39,796 bases of DNA from the NCBI GenBank assembly GCA_025923075.1, contig JAICGN010000030.1, positions 1-39,796 of the forward strand, given 5' to 3'. The first letter of the stretch is position 1; the number at the start of each line of letters is the position of its first letter. This document shows positions 25,999 to 34,898 of this stretch, in pieces. The position numbers and the translations under genes are program-made. The DNA is from Chitinophagaceae bacterium. GTDB lineage: Bacteria > Bacteroidota > Bacteroidia > Chitinophagales > Chitinophagaceae. Under the pieces are notes generated by a model. That model saw only the letters and a list, made by a program, of their open reading frames with translations. It searched no databases and was not told where the DNA came from.

Positions 25999-27021
25999 TT
26001 AATCTCTCAATTTCACTCTTAACAGATACATATCATTAGTAACGTATAAAGTTTTTTCATCAGGGGACAACGCACAGTTACTTGCCGCATTATCCAGCCT
26101 GATCATACCTAATTTTTTCGCTTCGCTGTTAAAAATATAAATACCGCCGGGCCCGGTAGCATAGACATTTCCATTTTTATCAATCTTAAAACCATCGGGT
26201 GACCCTTTCATGGTCTTTCCCTCTTCTGCAGCACTGTAAAATATTTTCCCATTCGTTAATGCATCGCCATTGATATCAAAAACGTACCAATTTGGGTAAG
26301 CGCCATCAGAACAAGCAACGATCAATTTCTTTTCACCGGGCATTAAAGCAATTCCGTTTGGCCGTGTAATGGAGTCTACCAGCAAGATCACTTCACCATT
26401 TGTCTTTACTTTATAAACTCCATTAAAAACGATCTCTTTTTTAGCGTCATTATCATCTTGTGTTTGCAATCCATAAGGCGGATCTGTAAAAAATAACTCG
26501 CCGGCGCTGTTGTAGACGGCATCGTTGGGACTGCTGAAACGTTTTCCGTTGTACTTATCCGCGATCGTAATAAATTTTGCCTCGGGCTTATCAAGTGGTG
26601 CATCCATTCTCGCCATTTGCCTGTCACCATGCTGACATAAAACAAGGTTTCCATTTTTATCAAATGTCAACCCGTTGCTGCCAGGTTCTTTGCACACAGA
26701 TGGTTCTGCACCTGTATATCCGGAGGGTTTTAAATAAACTTCTTTTCCTTTTGCTTCTGTCCATTTGTAAACTGTATTCATTGGAACATCGCTGAATAAA
26801 AGCATCTGCTGGCTTTCTACCCAAAGCGGACCCTCGCTCCATTCGAAACCTTCAGCAATTATTTCTGGTTTGGCATTTGCTGAAATAATCTTATCCAATG
26901 CAGGATCAAGTCGCTCAATGCTTCCGATAGTTTTATACATTGCTTCCTCTTTTTTATCCGAAGGTTGATTGTTGCAGCCAATTATACTAACAACGAAAAT
27001 AATGGTAGTAATACGTTTCAT
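25999..27021 (-). CDS. SMP-30/gluconolactonase-family lipoprotein
   Basis: SMP-30-type six-bladed propellers hydrolyse sugar lactones to aldonates using a divalent metal. The 340-residue product has a lipoprotein signal (MKRITTIIFVVSIIGC, Cys16 as lipid site), so it acts outside the cytoplasm. Propeller motifs include GFEWSEGPLWV (metal-binding Glu), GLTFDKNGNLVLCQHGDR, RFSSPNDAVYNSAGELFFTDPPYGL (metal-binding Asn), PNGIALMPGEKKLIV and GSPDGFKIDKNGNVYATGPGGIYIF (catalytic Asp region). It is second in the operon after the dehydratase, with 25 bp to the next gene. It would open lactones before the GntP permease imports the acid. Confidence 0.9.
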   Translation of the reverse strand: MKRITTIIFVVSIIGCNNQPSDKKEEAMYKTIGSIERLDPALDKIISANAKPEIIAEGFEWSEGPLWVESQQMLLFSDVPMNTVYKWTEAKGKEVYLKPSGYTGAEPSVCKEPGSNGLTFDKNGNLVLCQHGDRQMARMDAPLDKPEAKFITIADKYNGKRFSSPNDAVYNSAGELFFTDPPYGLQTQDDNDAKKEIVFNGVYKVKTNGEVILLVDSITRPNGIALMPGEKKLIVACSDGAYPNWYVFDINGDALTNGKIFYSAAEEGKTMKGSPDGFKIDKNGNVYATGPGGIYIFNSEAKKLGMIRLDNAASNCALSPDEKTLYVTNDMYLLRVKLRD

Positions 27022-27049
27022 TTTAAATAGGTTTGTTTAAGAATATTTT

Positions 27050-27128
27050 TCTCACAGATTACACAGAATCACACAGATAATCTGTGAAAATCCCTGCCTA
27101 CCGGCAGGCAGGCGGGAAATCTGTGAGA
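27050..27128. repeat. Nested palindromic repeat between lactonase and dehydratase genes
   Basis: An 11-bp inverted repeat frames the element (TCTCACAGATT at 27050-27060, AATCTGTGAGA at 27118-27128). Inside it are CACAGATAATCTGTG (27072-27086), palindromic except at the centre base, and a GC-rich hairpin CCTGCC-TACC-GGCAGG (27093-27108) with an extra CAGG. It fills most of the 114-bp gap between two co-oriented genes of the operon. This architecture looks like a small non-coding mobile repeat. Confidence 0.65.
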
Positions 27129-27135
27129 CATTACT

Positions 27136-28860
27136 TCAATGCGAATCCCTGGTTACTACCGAACCTGAACTTCCCTGTAAAAAATCCAGGTCAGCACCTT
27201 TGTCGGCGCCAGTCACATGTTTTATATACATGCTGACATAACCTCTTTCTGCTGCAGGTTTTGGCCCGGTCCATTTGGCCCTACGTTTATCTAATTCCGC
27301 ATCCGAAACATCTAAATGAAGTTTTCTTTGTTCAACATCCAATTCAATCATATCCCCATTTTGAACCAATGCAAGATTGCCGCCAATAGCTGATTCAGGA
27401 GAAACATGCAACACTGCGGTTCCGTAAGCAGTTCCGCTCATTCTTCCATCACTTATCCGAACCATATCTTTCACTCCTTTCTCCAGTATTTTTTTTGGCA
27501 ACGCCATATTACCAACTTCAGGCATCCCGGGATAACCAACTGGTCCGACATATTTCAACACCATCACACAATTTTCATCGATATCGAGATCAGGATCATC
27601 AATCCGTGCATGGTAATCTTCGATTGTCTCAAATACAACAGCCCGGCCCTTATGTTTCATTAATGCAGGAGTAGCGGCAGATGGTTTCATCACTGCGCCG
27701 TTCAACGCAAGATTTCCCCTCACCACCACGCAACCGGCTTCAGGTAGTAAAGGGTTATTGTATGTAGCGATCACTTCTTCGTTATAGCATTCTGTGTTGC
27801 CTCTAATATTATCATGATGATTTCTACCTGTGACCGTAATTACGTTTTTATGCAAACGATCTTTCAACTCATTCAGCACTACGGGTAACCCGCCTGCATA
27901 ATAAAAATCCTCCATTAAAAATTTTCCTGAAGGCATCAGGTTTACCAATAATGGAATATGGCTGCCGATCTTATCAAAATCTTCCAATTCCAGCTTCACC
28001 CCTATTCTTCCAGCAATCGCTAACAAATGAATAATAAAATTGGAAGAACCGCCAACAGCAGCATTGACCATAATAGCATTTTCAAATGCTTCCCGTGTAA
28101 GTACTTTATCGATCGTTAAATTATCTTTCACCATTTGCACAATTCTTCTTCCGCTTAATTGGGCCATTACTTTTTTTCTTGAATCCGCCGCAGGAATTGC
28201 AGCAGCGCCACTCAATGTCAATCCTAATGATTCAACCATACATGCCATTGTACTTGCAGTGCCCATCGTCATGCAATGACCAATGCTGCGGCTCATACAA
28301 CTTTCGGCAAACTCACAATCTTCCTGTGTCATTTTCCCGGTCTTCATATCTTCATCAAACTTCCATACATGAGTGCCCGAACCAATCGTTTGTCCTTTAT
28401 ATCTTCCATTAAGCATCGGACCTCCGGGAACAACGATCGTTGGCAACCCCACACTCGCAGCCCCCATCACGGTTGATGGAGTCGTTTTATCACAACCCGT
28501 TAACAACACTACACCATCAATAGGATTGCCGCGAATCGATTCTTCAGCATCCATACTTGCTAAATTGCGAAACAGCATCGCCGTTGGCTTCAGTGATGTC
28601 TCACCCAGGCTCATGATTGGGAACTCAACCGGAAATCCCCCGGCTTCGAGCACGCCACGTTTAACACTCTCTGCATGTTCACGAAAATGTGCATTACATG
28701 GTGTCAGTTCACTAAACGTATTGCAAATGCCGATCACGGGCCGTCCATCAAAGTGGTCCGGGGGCATGCCCTGGTTCTTCATCCAGCTGCGATAGATGAT
28801 TCCATCTTTATCTTTCCGGCCGAACCAATCCTGGCTTCTTAGTTTTTTATTCGTTTTCAT
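27136..28860 (-). CDS. IlvD/Edd-family aldonate dehydratase (L-arabinonate dehydratase-like)
   Basis: These enzymes dehydrate aldonic acids to 2-keto-3-deoxy acids with a [2Fe-2S] cluster and Mg2+. The 574-residue product starts LRSQDWFGRKDKDGIIYRSWMKNQG and carries GICNTFSELTPCNAHFREHAE, SLGETSLKPTAMLFRNLASMDAEESIRG and LLTGCDKTTP. The CMSRSIGHCMTMGTASTM region follows. Cys55, Cys123 and Cys196 are the expected cluster ligands, and Ser475 in DGRMSGTAYG the expected catalytic serine. These features match the pentonate/arabinonate dehydratase branch more than dihydroxy-acid dehydratase of branched-chain synthesis. It leads the operon with the lactonase, FAH-family enzyme and GntP permease. Xylonate, arabinonate or fuconate are all possible substrates. 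Confidence 0.9.
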   Translation of the reverse strand: MKTNKKLRSQDWFGRKDKDGIIYRSWMKNQGMPPDHFDGRPVIGICNTFSELTPCNAHFREHAESVKRGVLEAGGFPVEFPIMSLGETSLKPTAMLFRNLASMDAEESIRGNPIDGVVLLTGCDKTTPSTVMGAASVGLPTIVVPGGPMLNGRYKGQTIGSGTHVWKFDEDMKTGKMTQEDCEFAESCMSRSIGHCMTMGTASTMACMVESLGLTLSGAAAIPAADSRKKVMAQLSGRRIVQMVKDNLTIDKVLTREAFENAIMVNAAVGGSSNFIIHLLAIAGRIGVKLELEDFDKIGSHIPLLVNLMPSGKFLMEDFYYAGGLPVVLNELKDRLHKNVITVTGRNHHDNIRGNTECYNEEVIATYNNPLLPEAGCVVVRGNLALNGAVMKPSAATPALMKHKGRAVVFETIEDYHARIDDPDLDIDENCVMVLKYVGPVGYPGMPEVGNMALPKKILEKGVKDMVRISDGRMSGTAYGTAVLHVSPESAIGGNLALVQNGDMIELDVEQRKLHLDVSDAELDKRRAKWTGPKPAAERGYVSMYIKHVTGADKGADLDFLQGSSGSVVTRDSH

Positions 28861-28944
28861 TTATGTAAGAATAAATGTTCGGTTTAATCAAAACAGTTGT
28901 GGGTCTAAATTTAAACGAGTCTTTAAGTAATTCCTTTGCTGATT

Positions 28945-28952
28945 CAAATCTA
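28945..28952 (-). promoter_or_regulatory. Putative -7 element of the dehydratase operon
   Basis: The minus strand reads TAGATTTG, an exact TAnnTTTG match, about 85 bp before the dehydratase ATG and downstream of the susD terminator. It would give a leader of roughly 75-80 nt. The rest of the 220-bp gap shows no gene. Confidence 0.4.
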
Positions 28953-29012
28953 TTGATCCCGTTTGAATGGCAGTATAGAAAAATATTTGCCCGTTATTGA
29001 ATAAAATTCTTT

Positions 29013-29041
29013 TCAAAAAAACCCTTGTAGAAACAAGGGTT
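29013..29041 (-). terminator. Terminator after susD
   Basis: AACCCTTGT (29020-29028) pairs perfectly with ACAAGGGTT (29033-29041) around a 4-base loop. On the minus strand it is followed by seven T (29013-29019, all A on the plus strand). It separates the susC-susD transcript from the catabolic operon. Confidence 0.9.
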
Positions 29042-29080
29042 AATCTACTAATGCTTCTGCCTGCATTTGAGAAAGCATAT

Positions 29081-30625
29081 TTATTTATCCCACCAGATCC
29101 TGGTACTCAGTTTATCCGGCCCTTGCCTTGCAATCGCTTCATTCAGATTAGCCGTATTTACTGATATTTCAGATGTGGGATAGGTTAATCTTCTTATGAA
29201 TGTACCATTGGGTACATCCGGATTATTTGGCTGACCGTAAGGATTAGGGGTTAAAGCCGGGAATCCGCTCCTTCTGAAGTTTGCAAACGCCTCTGGTCCA
29301 TTTAAAAATGATGAGATCCAATACTGGGTATTTATTTGCTCCAATTCAGTGCCTGCTCCTAAAGGATTTGCTGCTATATAAGTATCTCGTGCACCCGCAG
29401 CAATTGCACAACCCGGATCATAAGTTGCCATTTGATCCATATGTGCCTTTATACCTTCAGAGAAGTATTGCGCAGCAGTGCCTGATGTTATCCAACCTTT
29501 AAATCTTGCTTCTGCCAGCAATAAATTTGTTTGAGAAGCTGTTACAAAAAACACTGGTGAACTGGTCTTTACAATTCTTCTGCGATCTGCCTGGCTATAG
29601 TCATAAAAACTTGCCAGGCCATCAGCAGCAGCGGCAGCAACAACAGATGTATTATCCTTTCCGATTGGCATGCCCACCTGCACGGATGCAGTTGTATTAC
29701 CATTCGCAACCGTTTGTCCATTCCCAGAAGTAGCGCCAACATAACGAATAGCGATTGCAGATAACCGAGGGTCACTTGTATTTTTCAACTGGTCAACAAA
29801 TGGCTTGGTCAAATAAAAATTAGCAGCTTCCGTGCTATTCAGCGTGCCACCATAAGGTTGTGCATAGTTTGCATCATGTCGCATATATGCATTGTCTGCA
29901 TTATCGATTATCACTCCACCGGCGAAAGCTGCTTGTACAGTTGACTGTGCTTTTGCAGCATCCACTTTTGACAATCTCATACCGGCTCTGAGCAATAGTG
30001 AGTACGCAAACTTTTTCCATTTCGTGACATTACCCGCATACAGTACATCAGAAGTTTCTATTTGACCTGATGCATTCAATGCAGACGCAGCTTCAGTCAA
30101 CTCCTGTATCAATTTTGGATAAATAGTTTGTTGCGCATCATATTTTGGGAAAAGCACCTGGTCCGTGTAACCTGCCCCGGCATCAGTATAGGGTACATCC
30201 CCATATTCGTCTGTCAATATCATAAATACATAGGCATCCCAAATGCGAGCCATGTTATACATATTCGACCGTGCAGCATTACCCTCCGTCCGTGCAAGTA
30301 CATCACGCGTATATTTGACAACATTTTGATAATACACAGTCCAAATGGCCGCAAGAGTTCCATCCCTGCTATCGAGATTGAAGTTCGCTCCTGCTAATAC
30401 ACCGCCATTGGGTGTAACCATTTGCTGAACAATTCCTACATCAAAAATCAATGACCTAGTAGGAAAGGAGGTATTGATGACAGCATTATTGAGTAAAAGA
30501 GCCGGGTCAAGTGAACTGGGGCTGGTTCTGTTAATGTTTAATTCTTCCAATCCTTTATCACATGAAATTGAAGATGCCATTACCGCAACCAGCAAACTAT
30601 AGCTTAATATTTTTTTCATCTGCAT
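29081..30625 (-). CDS. SusD/RagB-family surface lipoprotein
   Basis: SusD-like lipoproteins cap the SusC transporter and bind the ligand on the cell surface. The 514-residue product has a lipoprotein signal (MKKILSYSLLVAVMASSISC). The family features are GLEELNINRTSPSSLDPALLLNNAVIN, the TPR-like helices (IWDAYVFMILTDEYGDVPYTDAG, a typical SusD signature) and a C-terminal half with NLLLAEARFKGW, ISSFLNGPEAFANFRRSGFPAL and RRLTYPTSE. This is the form usually grouped as SusD_2. ATG at 30619 is an alternative start two codons in. It is 30 bp downstream of susC. No glycoside hydrolase or polysaccharide lyase is present in the window, so the ligand is likely a small sugar-acid-containing molecule or oligosaccharide cut elsewhere. 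Confidence 0.93.
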   Translation of the reverse strand: MQMKKILSYSLLVAVMASSISCDKGLEELNINRTSPSSLDPALLLNNAVINTSFPTRSLIFDVGIVQQMVTPNGGVLAGANFNLDSRDGTLAAIWTVYYQNVVKYTRDVLARTEGNAARSNMYNMARIWDAYVFMILTDEYGDVPYTDAGAGYTDQVLFPKYDAQQTIYPKLIQELTEAASALNASGQIETSDVLYAGNVTKWKKFAYSLLLRAGMRLSKVDAAKAQSTVQAAFAGGVIIDNADNAYMRHDANYAQPYGGTLNSTEAANFYLTKPFVDQLKNTSDPRLSAIAIRYVGATSGNGQTVANGNTTASVQVGMPIGKDNTSVVAAAAADGLASFYDYSQADRRRIVKTSSPVFFVTASQTNLLLAEARFKGWITSGTAAQYFSEGIKAHMDQMATYDPGCAIAAGARDTYIAANPLGAGTELEQINTQYWISSFLNGPEAFANFRRSGFPALTPNPYGQPNNPDVPNGTFIRRLTYPTSEISVNTANLNEAIARQGPDKLSTRIWWDK

Positions 30626-30655
30626 AAATTTTATTTTATTGATAAACCAGATGGA

Positions 30656-33600
30656 TTAAAATTTAATATTCAGGTTTAATCCTATCCCTCGTGTGGATGG
30701 AAGACCAGGAGATTCCAGGCCCACCTGGTTGTCAGAAGCATAACCAAACGTTTCCGGATCAATATTGTCGATCCATTTTTTAATGATCAGGACATTGCTG
30801 GCAACCACATCGAGTTTTACACCTTTGATCGGCCATTTGCCGGGAACGAACCTGGTGAAGTCATATCCAAGGTTCATCTGGCGAAGCTTCCAATATCCAC
30901 CGTCATAAATTACAGACTCAACAATACCCTGCGAGCGAAGATGCTCCCAATACTGTTGTACAGGTGTTGCCACGGTGTTTGGAGCGCCACTTGAATTCAC
31001 GCCTTGTCCGATTACACCTCCTACTCGGCCTTCTAAAGTTCTCATATGTAATCCATGGCGGATAGCATTGAAATTTGTTCCGGAAAGAACCTTGTTGCCC
31101 AACTTATAGTCTATTAGGAAGGAAAAGTTCAGCCCTTTATAATTAAACGCGTTCAGGAAACCGCCTACCCATTTCGGCAATGCGCTGCCGAATAAAACAA
31201 AAGCAGAAGTTGCTTGTGGTACACCGTTACTTTGAAAAATCCTTTCTCCCTTTACACTTCTTGCATAACCAAAACCGGCTATCTGTCCCATTTCTTCACC
31301 AACAACATGTCTTACTTCTCCATTAAATACATGTGTACCGATGGTAATTCTTTCTCCTGGTGTCTTGGTTATTATGCTTAACACCTTTGTTTTGTTATAC
31401 GAAGTATTTGCCGTGAATTCCCAGTTAAAATTTTTTGTTTGAACGGGAACGAGGTTCAGCAATACTTCAAAGCCGTTATTTTCACTTTTGCCACTATTAA
31501 TGCGGGTATTGATAAATCCAGATGCATCAGATATTTGCACATTAACGATCTGATCTTCCGTAATTTTTGTGTATACAGCAATGTCAAGATTAACTCTGTT
31601 CTTAAACATTCTTAAATCCAAACCAATTTCTGTTTCTGAAATACTGCTTGGTCTCAGATCGGGATTTGGCACTGTAGTCCCACTTGTACCTACTGGCACA
31701 GCTGTTCCTGAAGGGTTGTTAATGGAGTTAGCATTTACGGCATAAAATAATTGATCAGAAAATGGGGCAACGTCACCATCGCTCCCCACTTCTGCATAAC
31801 CAACTCTTAACTTACCAAAATCCAACCATGATAATCCAGTAAGTGTCTCTGAAAAAACAAATGCAGCTGAAACGGACGGATATAAGATACTCCTGTTCTC
31901 AGGCGACAACGTAGAGAACCAATCATTTCTCAACGTACCGTTCAGATATAAAGTACGATTCCATGAAACTTCACCAGAACCATACAAAGAATTTACACCT
32001 TGTTCAAAAAGGCTATAGACAGGATCCTTTGCTCTTCCATTCTGAACTGTATAAAGACCACGAATGACAAAATCAGTTACCTGCACGTTATTAATGTCCA
32101 TGCGACGACGCATTTGGTTTCCTCCGCCAGTAAGCGTAGCATCAAAGTCTCCAAATTTTTTTGTTGCCGTAACCAGGAAATCAAGGTTGGTTTCTCTAAA
32201 CCGACGTGATTCCTGCGTGAATACACCATTTACAAAAGGTGCTGGTGCAGCCGCTCTTGATGCATGGCCGGTTGGGAAATTATTTACATCTTCATCCCTG
32301 CTCCAATAATCCTGTCCAAAACGTCCCTGGACTGAAAGCCAAGGAAAGAAATTATACTTAACGCCAACGTTTCCAAAGATCCTGTCTCTTCTTATATTAT
32401 GGAATTGTTCTGCAAGCACCCAATACGGATTGGTTCTATTCATAAATCGTGAATAGATATACTCATTGCCAGTAGCAGGATTATACTTGTTAGCCTCCAG
32501 TACACTTAAAGGCATCGAATTGGCCATAGCCATCAAAGTTGTTGGAATGGAATTATCCTGGTTGGCAATATTGGGCGGATTTTTATTAAGCTCTTTTGAA
32601 TAATTAATATTTCCGAAAAAGTTGAACTTCTCTGATAAATTATAATTAAATCCGAGGTTGATTGTTTTTCTGTTGAGGCTATTGTTTGAGGTGATGCCCT
32701 TATTATCTGTATTATTTAACGACATGTGTAAGCCACCTTTTTCAGTTGTCGCATCAAAGGCAACAGTATTTGATATGTTCTGACCGTTCCGATAGAACTC
32801 TTCGATACGGCTTCCTTGTGGTTGATAAGGAATACCGGGTGTATTAAATAAAGTATCGGTTTGACCGGGTTGGAATTTTACTCCAAAGGACCATTGCCCT
32901 GAAGTTGGATTTGGTCCAGAGGGAAAAGCACCGTTTTCCCCCTGCCCATATTCCTTCTGGTACTCGGTGAAATCCAATGGAGTTTCATTCATATAATTCA
33001 AATTATAAGTAACTCCGATCCCTTTTCCTTTCCCTTTTGTTTTGGTAGTGATCATAATGACACCATCTTTTGCGCGGGAACCATACAATGCAGCGGCTGG
33101 TGCGCCTTTCAAAACGGTCATGCTTTCAATATCATCCGGGTTGATGCTTGATAAACCGTCGCCACCATCAGCAAATACACCACCGCCTCTTGTCGTAACT
33201 GTATTGTCATTAAAATTTGTGTTATCAACCGGAACACCATTAATAACGATCAACGGGCCATTTTGCCCGGAAATAGAGGATTGTCCACGTATACGAATCT
33301 TGGATGTACTACCAGGGCCTGTTCCTAAAGTGGAAATGTTAAGCCCTGCTACTTTGCCCTGTAATGCATTGATAGGATTCGCTGTTCTGTTAATAGTAAG
33401 TTCATCTGGTTTCACATTGGTAGCGGCATAGCCTAATCGCCTTGCGTCTTTAGTGATACCCAATGCAGTTACTACTACTTCACTCATATTCCGGGTGTCA
33501 ACAGTCATGGAAACGTTAATCACGGTCCGGCCCGACACAGCAATTTCTGTTCTTGTGTAACCCACATAACTAAATACAAGAGTTGCTGTAGAGGCTGCCT

Positions 33601-33811
33601 GTACGGAATATTTACCATCAGCATCGGTAGTAGTACCACCTGCCGCTCCTTTCACGGTAACCGAAACTCCTTGTAATGATTTTCCGTTCTCATCTGATAC
33701 TGTGCCCGAAACGGTTTGAGCCTGAACAGTTGTAAAAAACGAAAAAGCCAACACAGATAGCATTAGCTTCCTGAAGCCAGGATTGCACCTCGACTTTACA
33801 TTTACTTTCAT
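30656..33811 (-). CDS. SusC/RagA-family TonB-linked outer-membrane transporter
   Basis: The 1051-residue product has a signal peptide (LMLSVLAFSFFTTVQAQ) and a carboxypeptidase-regulatory-like domain (VSGTVSDENGKSLQGVSVTVKG to about residue 105). The TonB box is SEVVVTALGI. The plug contains the SusC signature region (ALQGKVAGLNIS, IRIRGQSSISGQNGPLIVINGVPVDN, DDIESMTVLKGAPAAALYGSRAKDGVIMITTK, each in part), and a large barrel follows. It transports ligands captured with the SusD partner encoded directly downstream. The next gene, on the other strand, is an AraC-type regulator, which likely controls the pair. No ECF sigma/anti-sigma pair or hybrid two-component regulator is present. Confidence 0.95.
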   Translation of the reverse strand: MKVNVKSRCNPGFRKLMLSVLAFSFFTTVQAQTVSGTVSDENGKSLQGVSVTVKGAAGGTTTDADGKYSVQAASTATLVFSYVGYTRTEIAVSGRTVINVSMTVDTRNMSEVVVTALGITKDARRLGYAATNVKPDELTINRTANPINALQGKVAGLNISTLGTGPGSTSKIRIRGQSSISGQNGPLIVINGVPVDNTNFNDNTVTTRGGGVFADGGDGLSSINPDDIESMTVLKGAPAAALYGSRAKDGVIMITTKTKGKGKGIGVTYNLNYMNETPLDFTEYQKEYGQGENGAFPSGPNPTSGQWSFGVKFQPGQTDTLFNTPGIPYQPQGSRIEEFYRNGQNISNTVAFDATTEKGGLHMSLNNTDNKGITSNNSLNRKTINLGFNYNLSEKFNFFGNINYSKELNKNPPNIANQDNSIPTTLMAMANSMPLSVLEANKYNPATGNEYIYSRFMNRTNPYWVLAEQFHNIRRDRIFGNVGVKYNFFPWLSVQGRFGQDYWSRDEDVNNFPTGHASRAAAPAPFVNGVFTQESRRFRETNLDFLVTATKKFGDFDATLTGGGNQMRRRMDINNVQVTDFVIRGLYTVQNGRAKDPVYSLFEQGVNSLYGSGEVSWNRTLYLNGTLRNDWFSTLSPENRSILYPSVSAAFVFSETLTGLSWLDFGKLRVGYAEVGSDGDVAPFSDQLFYAVNANSINNPSGTAVPVGTSGTTVPNPDLRPSSISETEIGLDLRMFKNRVNLDIAVYTKITEDQIVNVQISDASGFINTRINSGKSENNGFEVLLNLVPVQTKNFNWEFTANTSYNKTKVLSIITKTPGERITIGTHVFNGEVRHVVGEEMGQIAGFGYARSVKGERIFQSNGVPQATSAFVLFGSALPKWVGGFLNAFNYKGLNFSFLIDYKLGNKVLSGTNFNAIRHGLHMRTLEGRVGGVIGQGVNSSGAPNTVATPVQQYWEHLRSQGIVESVIYDGGYWKLRQMNLGYDFTRFVPGKWPIKGVKLDVVASNVLIIKKWIDNIDPETFGYASDNQVGLESPGLPSTRGIGLNLNIKF

Positions 33812-34000
33812 AATAGCAAGTTGTTTTGATGAACAATAGCAGTCTGGAAAATGGATCCATCGAATAATCCGGAAACTAAAATATCCGACTCCTCACTCAA
33901 AAACTTCCAAAAAAATACACTGATGAATTTTGTACAGGTTGGATTAGGATAAATTCCTTTCTTTATAGCAGCAAGAGCGATTGCTTAACTTAAAGACGGC
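33812..34000. promoter_or_regulatory. Divergent promoter region between susC and the AraC regulator
   Basis: This 189-bp non-coding gap must hold the susC promoter (minus strand) and the regulator-kinase operon promoter (plus strand). A near match to the -7 box for susC (TATTTTAG on the minus strand, 33876-33883) and a short palindrome ATGGATCCAT (33851-33860) are visible. Exact boxes and operator sites could not be fixed by eye. Confidence 0.4.
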
Positions 34001-34888
34001 ATGCACCAATTTGTATTTCAACAAGGGCTTTCGGGAGAATTGCAATTATTCCCACACATCATAGAGCTTGGTGCAAAAAAAAACCAGGCAATTCATCTAA
34101 ATTCATTTCCCCAATCTGTTTCGGAGTGCATTCGCATTTATTATGTAAATGAAGGAAAGTTTGAATGGAGTGTTAATGACGAATCCTTTATCCTTTATCC
34201 CGGTGATGTTTCTTTGATCAAGCCAAATGAAAAATTCGGGAGTGGAAAAGGTGTACTTGAGATCGGCAGTATTTCGTGGATACATATAAAAATTCAAAAC
34301 CATGGAAATAATGAGTTGTTATCAGGAAGGTGGAGCAGTCTTTCAGAAACAGAAAGTCAGGCCATCAGCAAAGTCCTTCTAATGAATAATATGCCTGTGC
34401 TTTCAAAATTACCAGAAGTGGGAAGAATACTCCGGTATATACATGATGAAATTTTTAACCAGGAAATTGGATTTTCTACAAGAGCAAATCAACTTATCGA
34501 CGAGCTGTTCATCATTATTACAAGACATCTTACAAAACAAAATAACCGTGGCAGGGATTTTCCAAAAGTCTTTATGCAGCTCGAGCAGGCATTGCGTCAG
34601 AATCTTTCCCAGCAATGGACGGTCGAAGAAATGGCGGCCATTGCAGGAATGGGCACTACTTTATTTAATGAAAAAGTAAAAAGCTATACCGGCTTTACGC
34701 CACTAAACTATCTTATCAATATCCGTATTTCAGAAGCCATTAAACTATTGAAAAAAATAGACGTAAGTATTACAGATATCGCTTTAGATACCGGATTCTA
34801 TTCATCCCAACATTTTTCAACAACTTTTAAAAAATTGACTGGTTATACGCCAAGCCAGTTTAGAAAAAATAATTTGTCATACGATTAA
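34001..34888 (+). CDS. AraC-family transcriptional regulator
   Basis: The 295-residue product has an N-terminal cupin-like sensor domain (RIYYVNEGKFEWSVNDESFILYPGDVSLIKPNE) and a C-terminal pair of helix-turn-helix motifs. The first is WTVEEMAAIAGMGTTLFNEKVKSYTG, and the second is VSITDIALDTGFYSSQHFSTTFKKLTGYTPSQFRKN, the AraC signature. It probably senses a sugar acid or derivative and activates the flanking operons (inference from position: divergent from susC and 10 bp ahead of the kinase gene). It is cytoplasmic. Confidence 0.92.
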   Translation: MHQFVFQQGLSGELQLFPHIIELGAKKNQAIHLNSFPQSVSECIRIYYVNEGKFEWSVNDESFILYPGDVSLIKPNEKFGSGKGVLEIGSISWIHIKIQNHGNNELLSGRWSSLSETESQAISKVLLMNNMPVLSKLPEVGRILRYIHDEIFNQEIGFSTRANQLIDELFIIITRHLTKQNNRGRDFPKVFMQLEQALRQNLSQQWTVEEMAAIAGMGTTLFNEKVKSYTGFTPLNYLINIRISEAIKLLKKIDVSITDIALDTGFYSSQHFSTTFKKLTGYTPSQFRKNNLSYD

Positions 34889-34898
34889 TTCTCATAAA

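Noticed and set aside
27136-28860. Dihydroxy-acid dehydratase of branched-chain amino-acid synthesis (ilvD)
   Set aside because: The N-terminal sequence, the positions of the cluster cysteines and the neighbourhood of lactonase, FAH-family enzyme and aldonate permease fit the sugar-acid dehydratase branch better; no ilv genes are nearby.
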